Of a stretch of DNA of 64,000 nt, positions 15,495 through 30,608 are shown piece by piece. Each line of letters starts with the position of its first letter. Positions within the stretch are counted from its first letter, which is position 1. Location of the stretch: the NCBI GenBank assembly GCA_963825415.1, contig CAWGTD010000006.1:434001-498000 (forward strand), in the 5' to 3' direction. Under the pieces are notes generated by a model. It was not told the origin of the DNA, made no database searches, and saw only the letters and a program-made list of their open reading frames with translations. The translations under genes and the position numbers were made by a program. This stretch comes from BP-464 sp963825415 (GTDB lineage Bacteria > Actinomycetota > Thermoleophilia > Solirubrobacterales > Solirubrobacteraceae).

Positions 15495-16448
15495 TTATTC
15501 GGTGCGGAGTGCGGCGACGATCGCCGCCCGGCGCGCCGGATCGGCGCTCCGCCGCGCGCCCATCGTGGCGCGCCCGTCCTCGGGCGCCGACCAGTTGAAC
15601 AGCGCAAGGTCGAGCGCCGCCTGGCCAACGCCGGTCTCGCGCGCCAGCTCCGCGGCGCGGCGCTCGAGCGTGATCGCGTCGCCGATGCCGAACACGCGCT
15701 TGGCGGCGCCGACGACCGGGTCGGTCCCGTCGCCGCTGACCGCCAGCGTGCCGGCCTCCATCGGCACGACACCGAGCACGCCGAGCGTGACGAGGAAGTC
15801 GAAGCGCGGCCCGCGCCCGAACCCGGGCAGCGCCAGGCGTTCGAACGTCCGGGTGAACCGGCGCTCGGATTCCCAGTCGGCGTCGCCGAGGAGCGCGGCC
15901 TCCTGCGAGCCCGCCCGCCCCGCCCAGGCGCGGTAGGCGACAACGGTCGCCGGCCCCCGCCCGGGCTCGTGCGCGGTCCGCGGCCCGAGCTCGACAGCGT
16001 CGAGGTCTCCAAGCTCGCCGTCGCGCCACGGCAGCCGGGCAGCGGCGATCGCCGCGAACGCGTCGGCCCCGCGCAGCGGGCCCAGATACGCGATCAGGAA
16101 CGCCAGCCATGCGGCCTCCTCGCGATCGTCGGCCGCCGCGACCTCGGCGTAGAGGCCCGGCGGATCGTCGCGCAGCTCCTCCAGCCGCGCCAGCGAGAAC
16201 GCCAGCTCGTCGGCGAGGCGCGCGGCGTCCGCGGTGGCTCGGAGCCCCGGGACCAGCTCGTGGTCGTAGCCGTCGTCGGCGGCGCGCTCGACGCGGCGCA
16301 CGCTGACTCCCGGTCGAGGACTCCGCGGCGCGTTGCCGCTGCGGACGCGCCCCGGCCGTCCCGAGCGCGTGGGCGGCGCGGGGGCCTCGTCCTTCGAGCA
16401 GATGGGGCAGGTGGCCAGCAGGCGCGAGTGGCGGCAGAAAGTCGGCAC
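15495..16448 (-). CDS. Zinc-ribbon protein resembling putrescinyl/glutamyl-thymine pyrophosphorylase-like proteins
   Basis: The GTG at 16448 starts a 317-aa protein. Its N-terminus is a short Cys/His cluster (FCRHSRLLATCPICSKDE) that likely binds zinc, followed by a Pro/Arg-rich linker to ~residue 45. The rest is all-helical (ELAFSLARLEELRDDPPGLY, EAAWLAFLIAYLGPLRGADA, FDFLVTLGVLGV, GQAALDLALFNW). From memory this arrangement matches proteins annotated as alpha-glutamyl/putrescinyl thymine pyrophosphorylase clade 3, relatives of phage base-hypermodification enzymes. I could not check that. No other base-modification genes are nearby. Confidence 0.5.
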   Translation of the reverse strand: MPTFCRHSRLLATCPICSKDEAPAPPTRSGRPGRVRSGNAPRSPRPGVSVRRVERAADDGYDHELVPGLRATADAARLADELAFSLARLEELRDDPPGLYAEVAAADDREEAAWLAFLIAYLGPLRGADAFAAIAAARLPWRDGELGDLDAVELGPRTAHEPGRGPATVVAYRAWAGRAGSQEAALLGDADWESERRFTRTFERLALPGFGRGPRFDFLVTLGVLGVVPMEAGTLAVSGDGTDPVVGAAKRVFGIGDAITLERRAAELARETGVGQAALDLALFNWSAPEDGRATMGARRSADPARRAAIVAALRTE

Positions 16449-16466
16449 GCCAGCAGTGTCGCAACT

Positions 16467-16514
16467 AAAAAGGCACCGGCCCCGCCCCCACCCGAAGGCA
16501 GAAGACGGGGCCGG
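16467..16514 (-). terminator. Rho-independent terminator (leftward)
   Basis: On the minus strand a 9-bp GC stem (cggggccgg pairing with ccggccccg, 16506-16514 / 16476-16484, 21-nt loop) is followed within 5 nt by TTTTT at 16471-16467. It would end transcripts of the glycosidase-like gene to the right. It lies only ~19 bp upstream of the next leftward start, so it could also act as an attenuator for that gene. Confidence 0.6.
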
Positions 16515-16648
16515 CCGCCGAATGCCCCCTTGAAACGGCCTCATGGCCATGCGGGGGGCAACGCAGGTGACTCCGTGTCGCTCCTGTGGTCGGCCGAATC
16601 GCGCCCTGGACACAGAGAACAGCGGCGTGATCCGACGAACGTCCAGAT

Positions 16649-16674
16649 GCCCCCCTCCAATAACGGAGGAGGGC
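16649..16674 (-). terminator. Hairpin just after the glycosidase-like gene
   Basis: A 10-bp stem with one mismatch (16649-16658 with 16665-16674) and a 6-nt loop starts 17 bp after the stop of the glycosidase-like gene. No T-run follows. With the stronger terminator at 16467-16514 it brackets a 134-bp stretch in which I see no gene. Confidence 0.35.
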
Positions 16675-16691
16675 ACCCGTTCAGTTGGCGA

Positions 16692-17621
16692 CTACTTGCG
16701 GCAGGCGCGTGCCTTGCGGCTCTTGACGGCGTCCCAGCCCTTGCGCGCGGTGCCGTCCGGATTGATCAGGCCGGCATCGAAGGAGAACCCCTTGGGCGCC
16801 CCGTTGAACTGGTAGATGTAGAGCCGCTTGATCCGCGGGTTCTTGGCGAGCGTGAACATGCAGCCGATCGCCTTCGCGGCGCGCGTCTCGCTGTAGGGGA
16901 AGTTGCTGCCGAACTTGACGATCCCGCCGGTCTCGGTCAGCCACACCTCGCCGCGACCGGTCGCCTTCAGCAACGCCTTGGTGCGCTTGTTCGAGAAGCG
17001 GTTGGTGTCGGAGTAGTTGTGGAAGCCCCAGTACTTCGGGCGCGGCTTGGCGTACTTCAGGAAGCGCTTGATGTACGCCACCGAGGGCCTGACGTTGTTC
17101 TGGTCGAGGATGTCGAGCCCGGTGATCTTGGCGCCCGTGAACACCTTGCGCGCGGCGAGGTAGTACTGCGCGGCGCGCTTGGGGTTGTGGCAGATCGGCT
17201 GCCCCACGACGTTGCCGTCGGCCAGCGTGCGGTTGCAGCGATTGGCCTCGTTCCAGGGCTGGATCTCGTCGATCTCCGGATACGCCGTGTGGAAGGCCTT
17301 CATCGCCGACGTGTACTCCGAGACGGACGGCGCGTGCGCCTGGCGGCCCTTCTTGTAGGAGTGCTCGAACGCGATCAGGATCTGCTGGTCGGCGGCGTTG
17401 GCGGCCTCCAGCCAGGCATCGAGCTTCTGGTGGTAGAAGCCGTCCTTCATCACGTCATACGGCGTGATGTAGCGGGCGATCTTGAGGTTCAGTGGGGCGT
17501 ATAGAGGGCTTGTGAAGGCGTTCGCCTGCTGGTCTGAAATGCCCACGGTGGCCGCCGACGAGGCGGCGGTGGGGAGGGCGAGCAAGGCGAGCAGTGTCAG
17601 TGTCGTGAGGATTCGAGGCAT
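16692..17621 (-). CDS. Secreted glycoside-hydrolase-like TIM-barrel protein
   Basis: I chose the ATG at 17621 because it opens a canonical signal peptide (MPRILTTLTLLALLALPTAA) and has GGGG just upstream; an ATG at 17630 adds three residues. The mature part looks like a clan-A beta/alpha barrel. IQPWNEANRCN supplies the likely acid/base Glu and EVWLTETGGIVKF the likely nucleophile Glu. YWGFHNYSD and LYIYQFNGAPKGFSFDAGL are other barrel landmarks. Polysaccharide hydrolysis is the best guess; the substrate is unknown. It stands alone between two spaced leftward genes. Confidence 0.7.
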   Translation of the reverse strand: MPRILTTLTLLALLALPTAASSAATVGISDQQANAFTSPLYAPLNLKIARYITPYDVMKDGFYHQKLDAWLEAANAADQQILIAFEHSYKKGRQAHAPSVSEYTSAMKAFHTAYPEIDEIQPWNEANRCNRTLADGNVVGQPICHNPKRAAQYYLAARKVFTGAKITGLDILDQNNVRPSVAYIKRFLKYAKPRPKYWGFHNYSDTNRFSNKRTKALLKATGRGEVWLTETGGIVKFGSNFPYSETRAAKAIGCMFTLAKNPRIKRLYIYQFNGAPKGFSFDAGLINPDGTARKGWDAVKSRKARACRK

Positions 17622-17696
17622 GCACCCCATTCCAGCATGATCCGCGCCGCGACCCCCTAGCGCCCCTTTTTCGGGCCCTGATGGGGTCTTCGTGCG

Positions 17697-19067
17697 CTAG
17701 GCGGTGACCGTGTCGCGGGCGCGGCCGGGAACCGGCAAGGCGAACCCGGCGCGCCGCGCGCGTTCGTTTCCCGCTCGGCGCTCCTTGCCCAGCCGGTGCA
17801 GGTAATCGTCGAAGTCGACCTGGATCGTGTGGCGCTTGGAGGCGACATAGCGCTTGCGCATCGCCGCCTGATCGTTGCGGATGTCTTCGAGCAGCGCCGC
17901 GCGCGAGGGCAGGTGGTACTCACCCTTGAGGTAGTCGGTGCACCACTGCCCCTGCGCCTCGGCGAGCGGCATGATCGCGCCGAGCGGCTGGAGCAGCCCG
18001 ACGAACATCACGTCGGGGTGGTCCGGATGAAAGACGCGCCGGAACAACTCGATGTGGTTGTCCGGAGCGGCGATGAAGCCGTCCTCGAAGAACGGGAACG
18101 TGATCCTGTAGCCCGTGCAGTAGATGACGAGGTCGGCCTCGATCCGCGAGCCGTCGGTCAGGACGATCGCGCGCTCCTCGAAGCGGGCGATGTTCGCGAC
18201 CGGCTTGATCGTCCCGTGGGCGATGCGGTCGAGGATGCGCCCGGAGATCGTCGGGTGCGCCTCGCCGAACTTGTGGTCGGGGCGTGGCAGCCCGTAGTTC
18301 TCCATGTCGCCGACCTGCTGCTTGAGCATCTTCATCCCCGCGGCCTGACGGAAGCGGAACGGGACGAGCGGGTTGGTGAAGACCGGGTGCTTGCGATCGA
18401 TCGGCTTGCCGGCGACGTACTTGGGAACGATCCAGGCGCCGCGGCGCGCCGCGAGGTAGACCTCGTCGGCGACGTAGCTGGCGTCGACGGCGATGTCCAT
18501 CGCGCTGTTGCCCATCCCCAGCACGACGACGCGCTTGCGGCGCAGCTGGTCCTCGGTCTTGTAGTCGTGCGCGTGGATCTGCTCGACCGCCGTGGTGTCC
18601 GAGCCTTCGAACGCGGGCTCGGGCCAGCGTGCGTCCCAGTGGTGGCCGTTGGCGACCATCAGCGCGTCGTGGTGGGAGACCGCGCCGCCCGCCGTCGTCA
18701 GGGTCCAGACCCCGTCGTCGCCGCGGCGCGCGGACTCGATGCTGGTCTCGAAGCGAATCCGGTCGCGGAAGCCGAAGTGCTCGACGTAGTCGTCGAAGTA
18801 CTTCGCGAGCTGGGTGTGATGCGGGAAGTCCGGATAGGACTTCGGCATCGGGAAGTCCGAGTACTCCATGCGCTCGCGCGAGGTGTTGATGTGCAGCGAG
18901 CGATACGCCGACGACATCCCGTTCTTGTTGCCGAAGACCCAGTTGCCGCCGACACGGTCCGAAGCCTCGAAGCACTCGAACGGCACGCCGCGCTCGTGAA
19001 GCGCCTTGGCGGCGGCGATGCCGGACGAGCCGGCGCCGATGAGTGCGACTGAGGGCAGCTGCGTCAT
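17697..19067 (-). CDS. Flavin-containing monooxygenase
   Basis: The ATG at 19067 gives a 456-aa protein. The first Rossmann motif GAGSSG binds FAD near residue 12 and the second (VVLGMGNSAMDIA) binds NADPH near residue 185. Between them is an FMO identifying sequence close to FxGxxxHxxxY (FEGSDTTAVEQIHAHDYK). VIYCTGYRITFPFF is the ATG-like motif of class B monooxygenases. It should oxygenate soft nucleophiles or ketones; the substrate is unknown. It is divergent from the penicillin-acylase-type gene, with 61 bp between starts. Confidence 0.9.
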   Translation of the reverse strand: MTQLPSVALIGAGSSGIAAAKALHERGVPFECFEASDRVGGNWVFGNKNGMSSAYRSLHINTSRERMEYSDFPMPKSYPDFPHHTQLAKYFDDYVEHFGFRDRIRFETSIESARRGDDGVWTLTTAGGAVSHHDALMVANGHHWDARWPEPAFEGSDTTAVEQIHAHDYKTEDQLRRKRVVVLGMGNSAMDIAVDASYVADEVYLAARRGAWIVPKYVAGKPIDRKHPVFTNPLVPFRFRQAAGMKMLKQQVGDMENYGLPRPDHKFGEAHPTISGRILDRIAHGTIKPVANIARFEERAIVLTDGSRIEADLVIYCTGYRITFPFFEDGFIAAPDNHIELFRRVFHPDHPDVMFVGLLQPLGAIMPLAEAQGQWCTDYLKGEYHLPSRAALLEDIRNDQAAMRKRYVASKRHTIQVDFDDYLHRLGKERRAGNERARRAGFALPVPGRARDTVTA

Positions 19068-19128
19068 GGCCGAGCCGTCGCACGTTAACGCTAGGTTCCC
19101 GAGCAGCCGCCACCACCCTGGGAGTCCC

Positions 19129-21593
19129 ATGCCTCGCGTCTTCGCGTCCGTCCTCGCGCTCGTCGTCCTCGCCCTGCCCGCCGCCGCGCTCGGCGCGGTC
19201 AAGGATCCGGCGGTCACCGCGCTGAACATCATTCCGTCGGGTCAGTTCGGCTCGATCCCGATCCCGCCGGGCGCGGATCGCCAGGCGCTGATGTACGACG
19301 CGCTGACGCCGCTGTTCGACAAGGTCACCGACGCCGACCTGCGCAGCGACTTCAAGTCCGAGGCGTTCAACCGCCTCGGGACCGACGGGCCCGGCAAGCC
19401 CGAGTCGGTGCCGCGCAAGGGCGTGAAGATCGTGCGCGACAAGTTCAACGTCCCGCACGTCACCGCCACCACCCACGACGGCGGGGTCTGGGCGGCAGGC
19501 TGGATCGCCGCCGAGGACCGCGCGTTGCTGCTCGAGCAGGCCAGGTACAACTCGCGCGTCGCTGCGATCGACGCCCCGGGGCTGCCCGCGCTGCCCCTGA
19601 TCTCCAGCCTGCGGAGCTTCGTCCCCAGCGCGCAGACCGAGGCTGCCGTGGCGCGTCAGACCAGCGTGTTGCGCGCGGCCGGCAAGGAGGGCCGCGCCGT
19701 GCTGCACGACATCGACACGTTCGTGAAGGGCATCAACGCCAAGTACAAGGCGGCGGAGAGCAGCGCCAAGCCGTGGACCCGCAACGACGTCTATCGCGCT
19801 CAACGCGCTCAAGGGCCAGTTCGTCGGCCAGGGCGGCGGCGACGAGGCGCGCCGGACGCAGTTCCTCTCCGGGCTGCAGGCGCGGCTGGGCGCAGAGCCC
19901 GGGCTGGCCGTGTTCAACGACCTGCGCCAGCACGACGACCCCGAGCAGCCGGCCATCGATCGAGGGCCGTTTCCCATACGCGCCGATTCCCTCCAGCCGC
20001 GCGGGCAACGTGATGATCGACCCGGGCAGCTTCACCCGCACGCCGGCGGCCACCTTGCCCGCGGCGACCCGCGCGGCGGAGCCCGAGCCGGCGCACGCGT
20101 CCAACGAGCTGATGGTCGACGCCAAGCATTCCTCCACCGGGCGGCCGCTGCTCGTCGGCGGGCCGCAGATCGGCTACTTCTACCCCGGCCTCACCTACGA
20201 GATCGACATGAACGCCCCGCGGCTGCACTGGCGCGGCGCGACCTCGGCGCCGTTCCCCGGCTACATGCTCATCGGTCGCGGCCGCGGCTTCGCGGTGACG
20301 CTGACCTCGGCCGGCGGCGACATCATCGACCAGTACGCGGAGACCCTCTGCGGCGGCAGCGACACCAAGTACGTCTACAAGGGCACCTGCCGCGACATGG
20401 GCATCTTCGACGCCGGCGTGCTGAAGGGCACCGGCGGAGAGGCCGACCAGCAGGTGATGTTCCGCACCACCGTCCACGGGCCCGTCGTCGGTTACGCCAC
20501 GGTCGGAGGCGAGAAGGTCGCGATCTCGTCCAAGCGCTCGAGCCGCGGCCGCGACGCCATCGACCTTCTGCTCTACCGCGACATGTCGACGGGGCGCGTG
20601 CACAGCCCGGCGACGTTCTTCAAGGCGGCGGCGAAGTCGCCGCAGACGTTCAACTCGTTCTACATCGACGGCCGGCACATCGCCGAGTTCACGTCGGGCC
20701 GCCTGCCGATCAGGCCCGCCGACGTCGACCCCGGCCTGCTGACGAACGGCAACGGCAACTACGAGTGGAAGGGCTACATCAAGGCGAACGCCCACCCCCA
20801 CCAGTCCGATCCCAAGAACGGCTTCATCGTCAACTGGAACAACAACATCGCCCACGGCTTCGGCTCAGCCGACGACGACTTCATGCGCGCCGGCGCCGTG
20901 TCGCGCGTCGACCTGCTCAACAAGAACCTCACGCGGCTGGCCCGCAACGGCAAGCACACGCTCGCCACCGTCACCTCGGCGATGAACGCCGGGGCGACCC
21001 AGGACGTGCGCGCCATCGACACCGTGCCGCTGCTGGCCCGGCTACTGCAGGGCTCGACCGCCCCCTCGCCGCGCGCGCAGCAGATGCTCGACCTGCTCGT
21101 GACCTGGAACGCGGCCGGCGGCAGCCGCCTCGACCGCGACCTCGACGGCAAGATCGACGACCCGGGCGCCGCGATCATGGACGCCGCCTGGACCGGCATC
21201 GCCAACGCATTCATGCAACCCGTTCTCGGGCCCCAGCTCGACGAGCTGGCGACGCTGGCGAGCCGGTTCTCCGCCCCGCCGGGCGGCCAGAGCAGCGGCT
21301 GGTATCAGTACTTCGACAAGGACATCCGGTCGCTGTTGGGCGACGCGGTGAAGGGGCCGTTCTCGACGCGTTACTGCGGCAGCGGGGACAAGACCCGCTG
21401 TCAGGGCGACGTCTGGTCGGCGATCAACGCCGCGGGCACCGAGCTCGCCACGGCGCAGGGCGCCGACCCGACCGCCTGGCGTGCCGATGCGACCGCCGAG
21501 CGGATCAAGTTCGTGCCGGGCCTGCTGCCGCTGACGATCCGCTACACGAACCGCCCGACCGGGATCCAGCAGGTCATCTCGTTCCGTAAGTAG
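19129..21593 (+). CDS. Penicillin-acylase-family N-terminal nucleophile amidase, two frame breaks
   Basis: The ATG at 19129 opens a signal peptide (MPRVFASVLALVVLALPAAA). The alpha-chain region has VKIVRDKFNVPHVTATTHDG and GWIAAEDRALLLEQAR. The beta chain begins at the Ser of HASNELMVDAKHSSTGRPLL, the expected autocatalytic nucleophile. The last part (GFIVNWNNNIAHGFGSADDD) is typical. Two shifts are needed: one extra base near 19795 (NDVY then ALNALKGQFVGQ) and one near 19972-19975 (RGPFP then YAPIPSSRAG). Each repair restores good sequence. Family members hydrolyse amide bonds of beta-lactams or acyl-homoserine lactones. Confidence 0.75.
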
Positions 21594-21596
21594 CTG

Positions 21597-21884
21597 TTAC
21601 GACAGCCGGCCCGCGTCGCCGGGGTGGGTCAATGACCCGCCCCGGCGGCGGCGGATGACGTAGACGATCCCGAACGCGCCAACGAACGAGGCGAAGAAGC
21701 CGGCGGTGTAGCGCCCGCCGGTGAGCAGCGCGACGAGCAGGCCGGCGCCGAGCGAGCCTCCGATCCCGACGAGCGCGGTCTGCCAGATCGTCATCGGGTC
21801 GCGGCCCGGGAGGGCCAGCCGCGCCAGGCCGCCGATGATCAGGCCGCTGAGGAACGCCAGGATGAGGAAGGTGAGAAAGCCCAT
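21597..21884 (-). CDS. GlsB/YeaQ/YmgE-family stress membrane protein
   Basis: This 95-aa protein has three hydrophobic segments and the family signature GLIIGGLARLALPGRDPM followed by LVGIGGSLGAGLLVALL (transglycosylase-associated protein family, PF04226). Members are small inner-membrane proteins induced in general stress. A basic tail (YVIRRRRGG) ends it. It lies 9 bp downstream of gltD in the same direction. Confidence 0.88.
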   Translation of the reverse strand: MGFLTFLILAFLSGLIIGGLARLALPGRDPMTIWQTALVGIGGSLGAGLLVALLTGGRYTAGFFASFVGAFGIVYVIRRRRGGSLTHPGDAGRLS

Positions 21885-21893
21885 GGAGGGCGT

Positions 21894-28014
<6,121 letters not shown>

Positions 28015-28155
28015 GTGAGTGCTCCGGTACGGCGGTACGGCGGCGTGGTGCACCTGAGGCGGAGCGTGAATTGTAAAGCGAGTCGCGGTTGGGGGTACCC
28101 CGGGGCGCTCGTTTCAGGCCCGCAATCTGCGGTGCTTTCTGCTAGGGATGGCCGC

Positions 28156-29124
28156 GTGCGCGAGCTCACCGTGCTCGGCGCCGGTGGCACGATCTCCTCG
28201 ATCGACGGTGCCGCCGGGCGCCCCGGAGCGGCATCGGGGCTGGACGCCTCCGCGCTTGTCGGCGCGGTGCCGGGCCTCCAGGACGTCGAGGCGCGCTCGA
28301 TCCGGGCCGTCAACGGCTCGCAGCTCTCGCTCGACGACGCACTCGCGGTGGCGAGCGCGGCCTGCGAGGAGGTCGACCGCGGGCGCGGCGTGGTGGTCAC
28401 CAGCGGAACCGACACGATCGAGGAGCTCGCGGTCCTCTGTGACGCCATGTGCGGCGACGGGCCGCCGGTGGTCGTCACCGGCGCGATCCGGCCGGCCTCG
28501 GCCACAGGGGCCGACGGCCCGGCGAACCTCTCCGATGCGGTGGCGGTGGCCCGCGCCCCGCAGGCCGAGGGGCTGGGCGCAGTCGTGTGCTTCGCGGGCG
28601 AGCTGCACGCGGCGCGGGCGGTGCGCAAGGTCGACTCCACCGCCCCGCACGCCTTCGGCTCGCCGCGCAGCGGGCCGATCGGGCGGGTGGTCGAAGGTCG
28701 CGTCGAGATCACTTCGCGCCCGGTGCGCCCCACCGCCGTGCGCCCGGAACGGATCGACCTGCGGGTGCCGATCGTGCCGACCTGGCTGGGCGACGACGGC
28801 TCGCTGCTGCGCGCGGCGCTGGCGCTGGCGCCCGACGGGCTCGTGATCGTGGCGCTCGGCGCCGGACACCTGCCGCCGCCCACGCTGGCCGCGCTTCGCG
28901 AGGCCTCCGACGAGCTCCCGATCGTGGCCGCGGTGCGTCCGGAACGCGGCGTGTTCCTGCGCGAGACCTACGGTTTCGAAGGAGCAGAGCGCGACGTGCT
29001 GGACACCGGGGTCGTGCCCGCTGCCCACCTTTCCCCGGCCGCCGCGCGGATGTTGCTGCTCGCGGGGCTCGGTTCCGGACTCGTCGGCGACGAGCTCGCG
29101 GCCCTCTTCGCGGTTGGCGCGTAG
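28156..29124 (+). CDS. L-asparaginase family amidohydrolase
   Basis: The GTG at 28156 gives a 322-aa protein. The two active-site threonine motifs are visible: LGAGGTISSIDG near residue 10 and TSGTDTIEEL near residue 85. AIRPASATGADGPANLSDAV and VVCFAGELHAARAVRKVDS are also typical of type I/II bacterial asparaginases. It should hydrolyse asparagine to aspartate and ammonia, perhaps also glutamine. There is no signal peptide. It is divergent from gltB, with ~140 bp between starts, so nitrogen assimilation and asparagine breakdown sit side by side. Confidence 0.88.
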   Translation: MRELTVLGAGGTISSIDGAAGRPGAASGLDASALVGAVPGLQDVEARSIRAVNGSQLSLDDALAVASAACEEVDRGRGVVVTSGTDTIEELAVLCDAMCGDGPPVVVTGAIRPASATGADGPANLSDAVAVARAPQAEGLGAVVCFAGELHAARAVRKVDSTAPHAFGSPRSGPIGRVVEGRVEITSRPVRPTAVRPERIDLRVPIVPTWLGDDGSLLRAALALAPDGLVIVALGAGHLPPPTLAALREASDELPIVAAVRPERGVFLRETYGFEGAERDVLDTGVVPAAHLSPAAARMLLLAGLGSGLVGDELAALFAVGA

Positions 29125-29380
29125 ACGCCCGTTTGGCTGCCCCCGGGTCGGTGGTAAGGGCCCGAGTGCGGGACGGACGTCCGCCCCAAGAATCGCGATA
29201 TGGACACGCGCCGTACCCGCTGCCTCGGCGCGATGCGATGACCTCCCCCCCAAAGCGACGGGGCGCCTCCCCCCAGGCGTCCCGTTGCGTCTTCTGGGCG
29301 GCCGCGACCCGCAGCGGTCGTCGCGCTGCTCGAAGTCGTATGCTCGCCGCCGCGAATGAACGTTCACGTAGCGGGGCAAC
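29125..29380 (+). other. Intergenic region upstream of the partner-switching operon
   Basis: These 256 bp hold no convincing gene on either strand. They contain short C-runs (cccccccaaag, ccccccag) and end with an AT-richer stretch just before the anti-sigma gene, so the operon promoter is probably in the last 60 bp. I could not identify a confident -35/-10 pair or a SigB-type GTTT/GGGTA site. Confidence 0.4.
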
Positions 29381-29842
29381 ATGGCGGATGACCCCACCGT
29401 CGGGCGGCCACCCGCCCGATCCCCTGGCCAGGAGTTGCCCGAGTATCCAGACCTGTCGCTGACGCTCCCCGCGAGGGCGGAGAACGTCGCCGTCGTCCGG
29501 CACGCGATCGGCGGTCTGGGCGAGGCGCTGGACGTCGGCGACCAGACGCTCTCCGACGTCAAGCTCGCGGTCACCGAGGCTTGCACCAACACCGTCGTGC
29601 ACGCCTACCCCGAAGGCGAGGGTCCGCTGGAGATCGCCGCCTATGTGCGCGACTCGCGCCTGATGATCGTCGTCCGCGACGAGGGCCGCGGCATCGTGCC
29701 GCGCACCGACAGCCCCGGGCTCGGCCTCGGCCTTCCGCTCATCGCGACGCTGGCCGAGGCGCTGGAGCTCGGCACCGACGCCGACCAGCGCACCGAGGTC
29801 CGCATGACCTTCCGCCTCGACGAGGAGGAGGCGGCGGCGTGA
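29381..29842 (+). CDS. Anti-sigma regulatory factor, RsbW/SpoIIAB-like serine kinase
   Basis: This 153-aa protein has a GHKL ATPase domain. The N-box is LAVTEACTNTVVHAYPEGE at about residues 62-80, the G1 box VVRDEGRGIVPR follows, and the G2 box is SPGLGLGLPLI. Such proteins bind and silence a SigB/SigF-type sigma factor and phosphorylate a STAS antagonist. The next two genes encode a related protein and the STAS partner, and a SigB/F-type sigma factor lies 6 kb away. The first ~25 residues are a Pro-rich, probably disordered extension. Confidence 0.88.
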   Translation: MADDPTVGRPPARSPGQELPEYPDLSLTLPARAENVAVVRHAIGGLGEALDVGDQTLSDVKLAVTEACTNTVVHAYPEGEGPLEIAAYVRDSRLMIVVRDEGRGIVPRTDSPGLGLGLPLIATLAEALELGTDADQRTEVRMTFRLDEEEAAA

Positions 29843-30225
29843 GCCACAACGAGGCACGCCTGGAGATCCAGAACGGCCCGCTCGTGGGCGCCGTCCTCAG
29901 CCGCGTGGTCGGCATGCTGGCCGCCCGCGCGCTGTGCCCGATCGACCGGCTCGACGACGCGCTGCTGGTCACCGACGCGATCGCCGCGCACGCCCCCAAC
30001 TTCACGCTCAACGGCCGCGTGATCGTGACGGTCTCGGCCGACGACGCGGGGATCACGCTGCTCGTGGCCCCGTTGCGCGCAAACGGGGCCGAGGGCCTGC
30101 TCGCGGCGGCCGAGCTGCCCGGTGTCGGTAACGTGCTCCAGCGGGTCGCCGACGAGGTCGGCACCAAGACTTCCGACGAGGACGGCAGCGACGAGCTTCG
30201 CATCCGCCTCGCGTTCCACACCTGA
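29839..30225 (+). CDS. Degenerate kinase-like paralogue in the partner-switching operon
   Basis: A GTG overlapping the preceding stop (GTGA) starts a 128-aa protein. Its plan resembles the anti-sigma kinase: a first helix pair (LVGAVLSRVVGMLAARALCP), DRLDDALLVTDAIAAHAPNF at the N-box position, and VIVTVSADDAGITLLVAPLR. The N-box Asn/Glu residues and Gly boxes are absent, so it should not bind or hydrolyse ATP like its neighbour. It could be a pseudo-kinase decoy or a structural partner. Overlap with the gene before and 14 bp to the STAS gene show one operon. Confidence 0.7.
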   Translation: MSHNEARLEIQNGPLVGAVLSRVVGMLAARALCPIDRLDDALLVTDAIAAHAPNFTLNGRVIVTVSADDAGITLLVAPLRANGAEGLLAAAELPGVGNVLQRVADEVGTKTSDEDGSDELRIRLAFHT

Positions 30226-30239
30226 GCCGAGAATCCACG

Positions 30240-30608
30240 ATGCCACCCGAGTTTGCGCTGAACGAGCAACCGCTGGACGCCGACCGCTATCTGGTCGCCG
30301 TTCGTGGTGAGATCGACCTGTTCACCGCGCCGGAGCTGAAGGCGGCGCTCGTCGGGGCGATCGACAGCGGCAGGACGCGCCTGGTCGTCGACCTGTCGGA
30401 GACGACGTTCTTGGACTCGACCGCCCTGGGCGTCCTGATCGGAACCCTCAAGCGGTTGCGGACCCGTGACGGTGTGCTGAGCATCGTCAACACCGACGGC
30501 AGCATCGCCAAGACGTTCGAGATCACCGGGCTGGACCAGATCTTCACGATCGCCGAGACCCGGGAGGCGGCGATCGAGGCCCTCGACGGCGACCCGCAGG
30601 CCGCCTGA
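30240..30608 (+). CDS. STAS-domain anti-anti-sigma factor (RsbV/SpoIIAA-like)
   Basis: This 122-aa protein is a single STAS domain. VRGEIDLFTAPELKAAL and DLSETTFLDSTALGVLIG are the conserved strand-helix units. S60 (FLDSTALG) is the expected phosphorylation site for the kinase encoded upstream. In the unphosphorylated state such proteins bind the anti-sigma kinase and free the sigma factor. The stop overlaps the probable CTG start of the ATP-grasp gene. Confidence 0.92.
   Translation: MPPEFALNEQPLDADRYLVAVRGEIDLFTAPELKAALVGAIDSGRTRLVVDLSETTFLDSTALGVLIGTLKRLRTRDGVLSIVNTDGSIAKTFEITGLDQIFTIAETREAAIEALDGDPQAA

Noticed and set aside
14119..16464. One 781-aa protein covering sigma factor and the upstream gene region
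   Set aside because: The part before 15435 is the shadow of the minus-strand gene 15495-16448 in another frame, and it lacks a sensible start.
28070..28075. TACAAT on the minus strand upstream of gltB
   Set aside because: A possible -10, but no -35-like hexamer is at the right distance.
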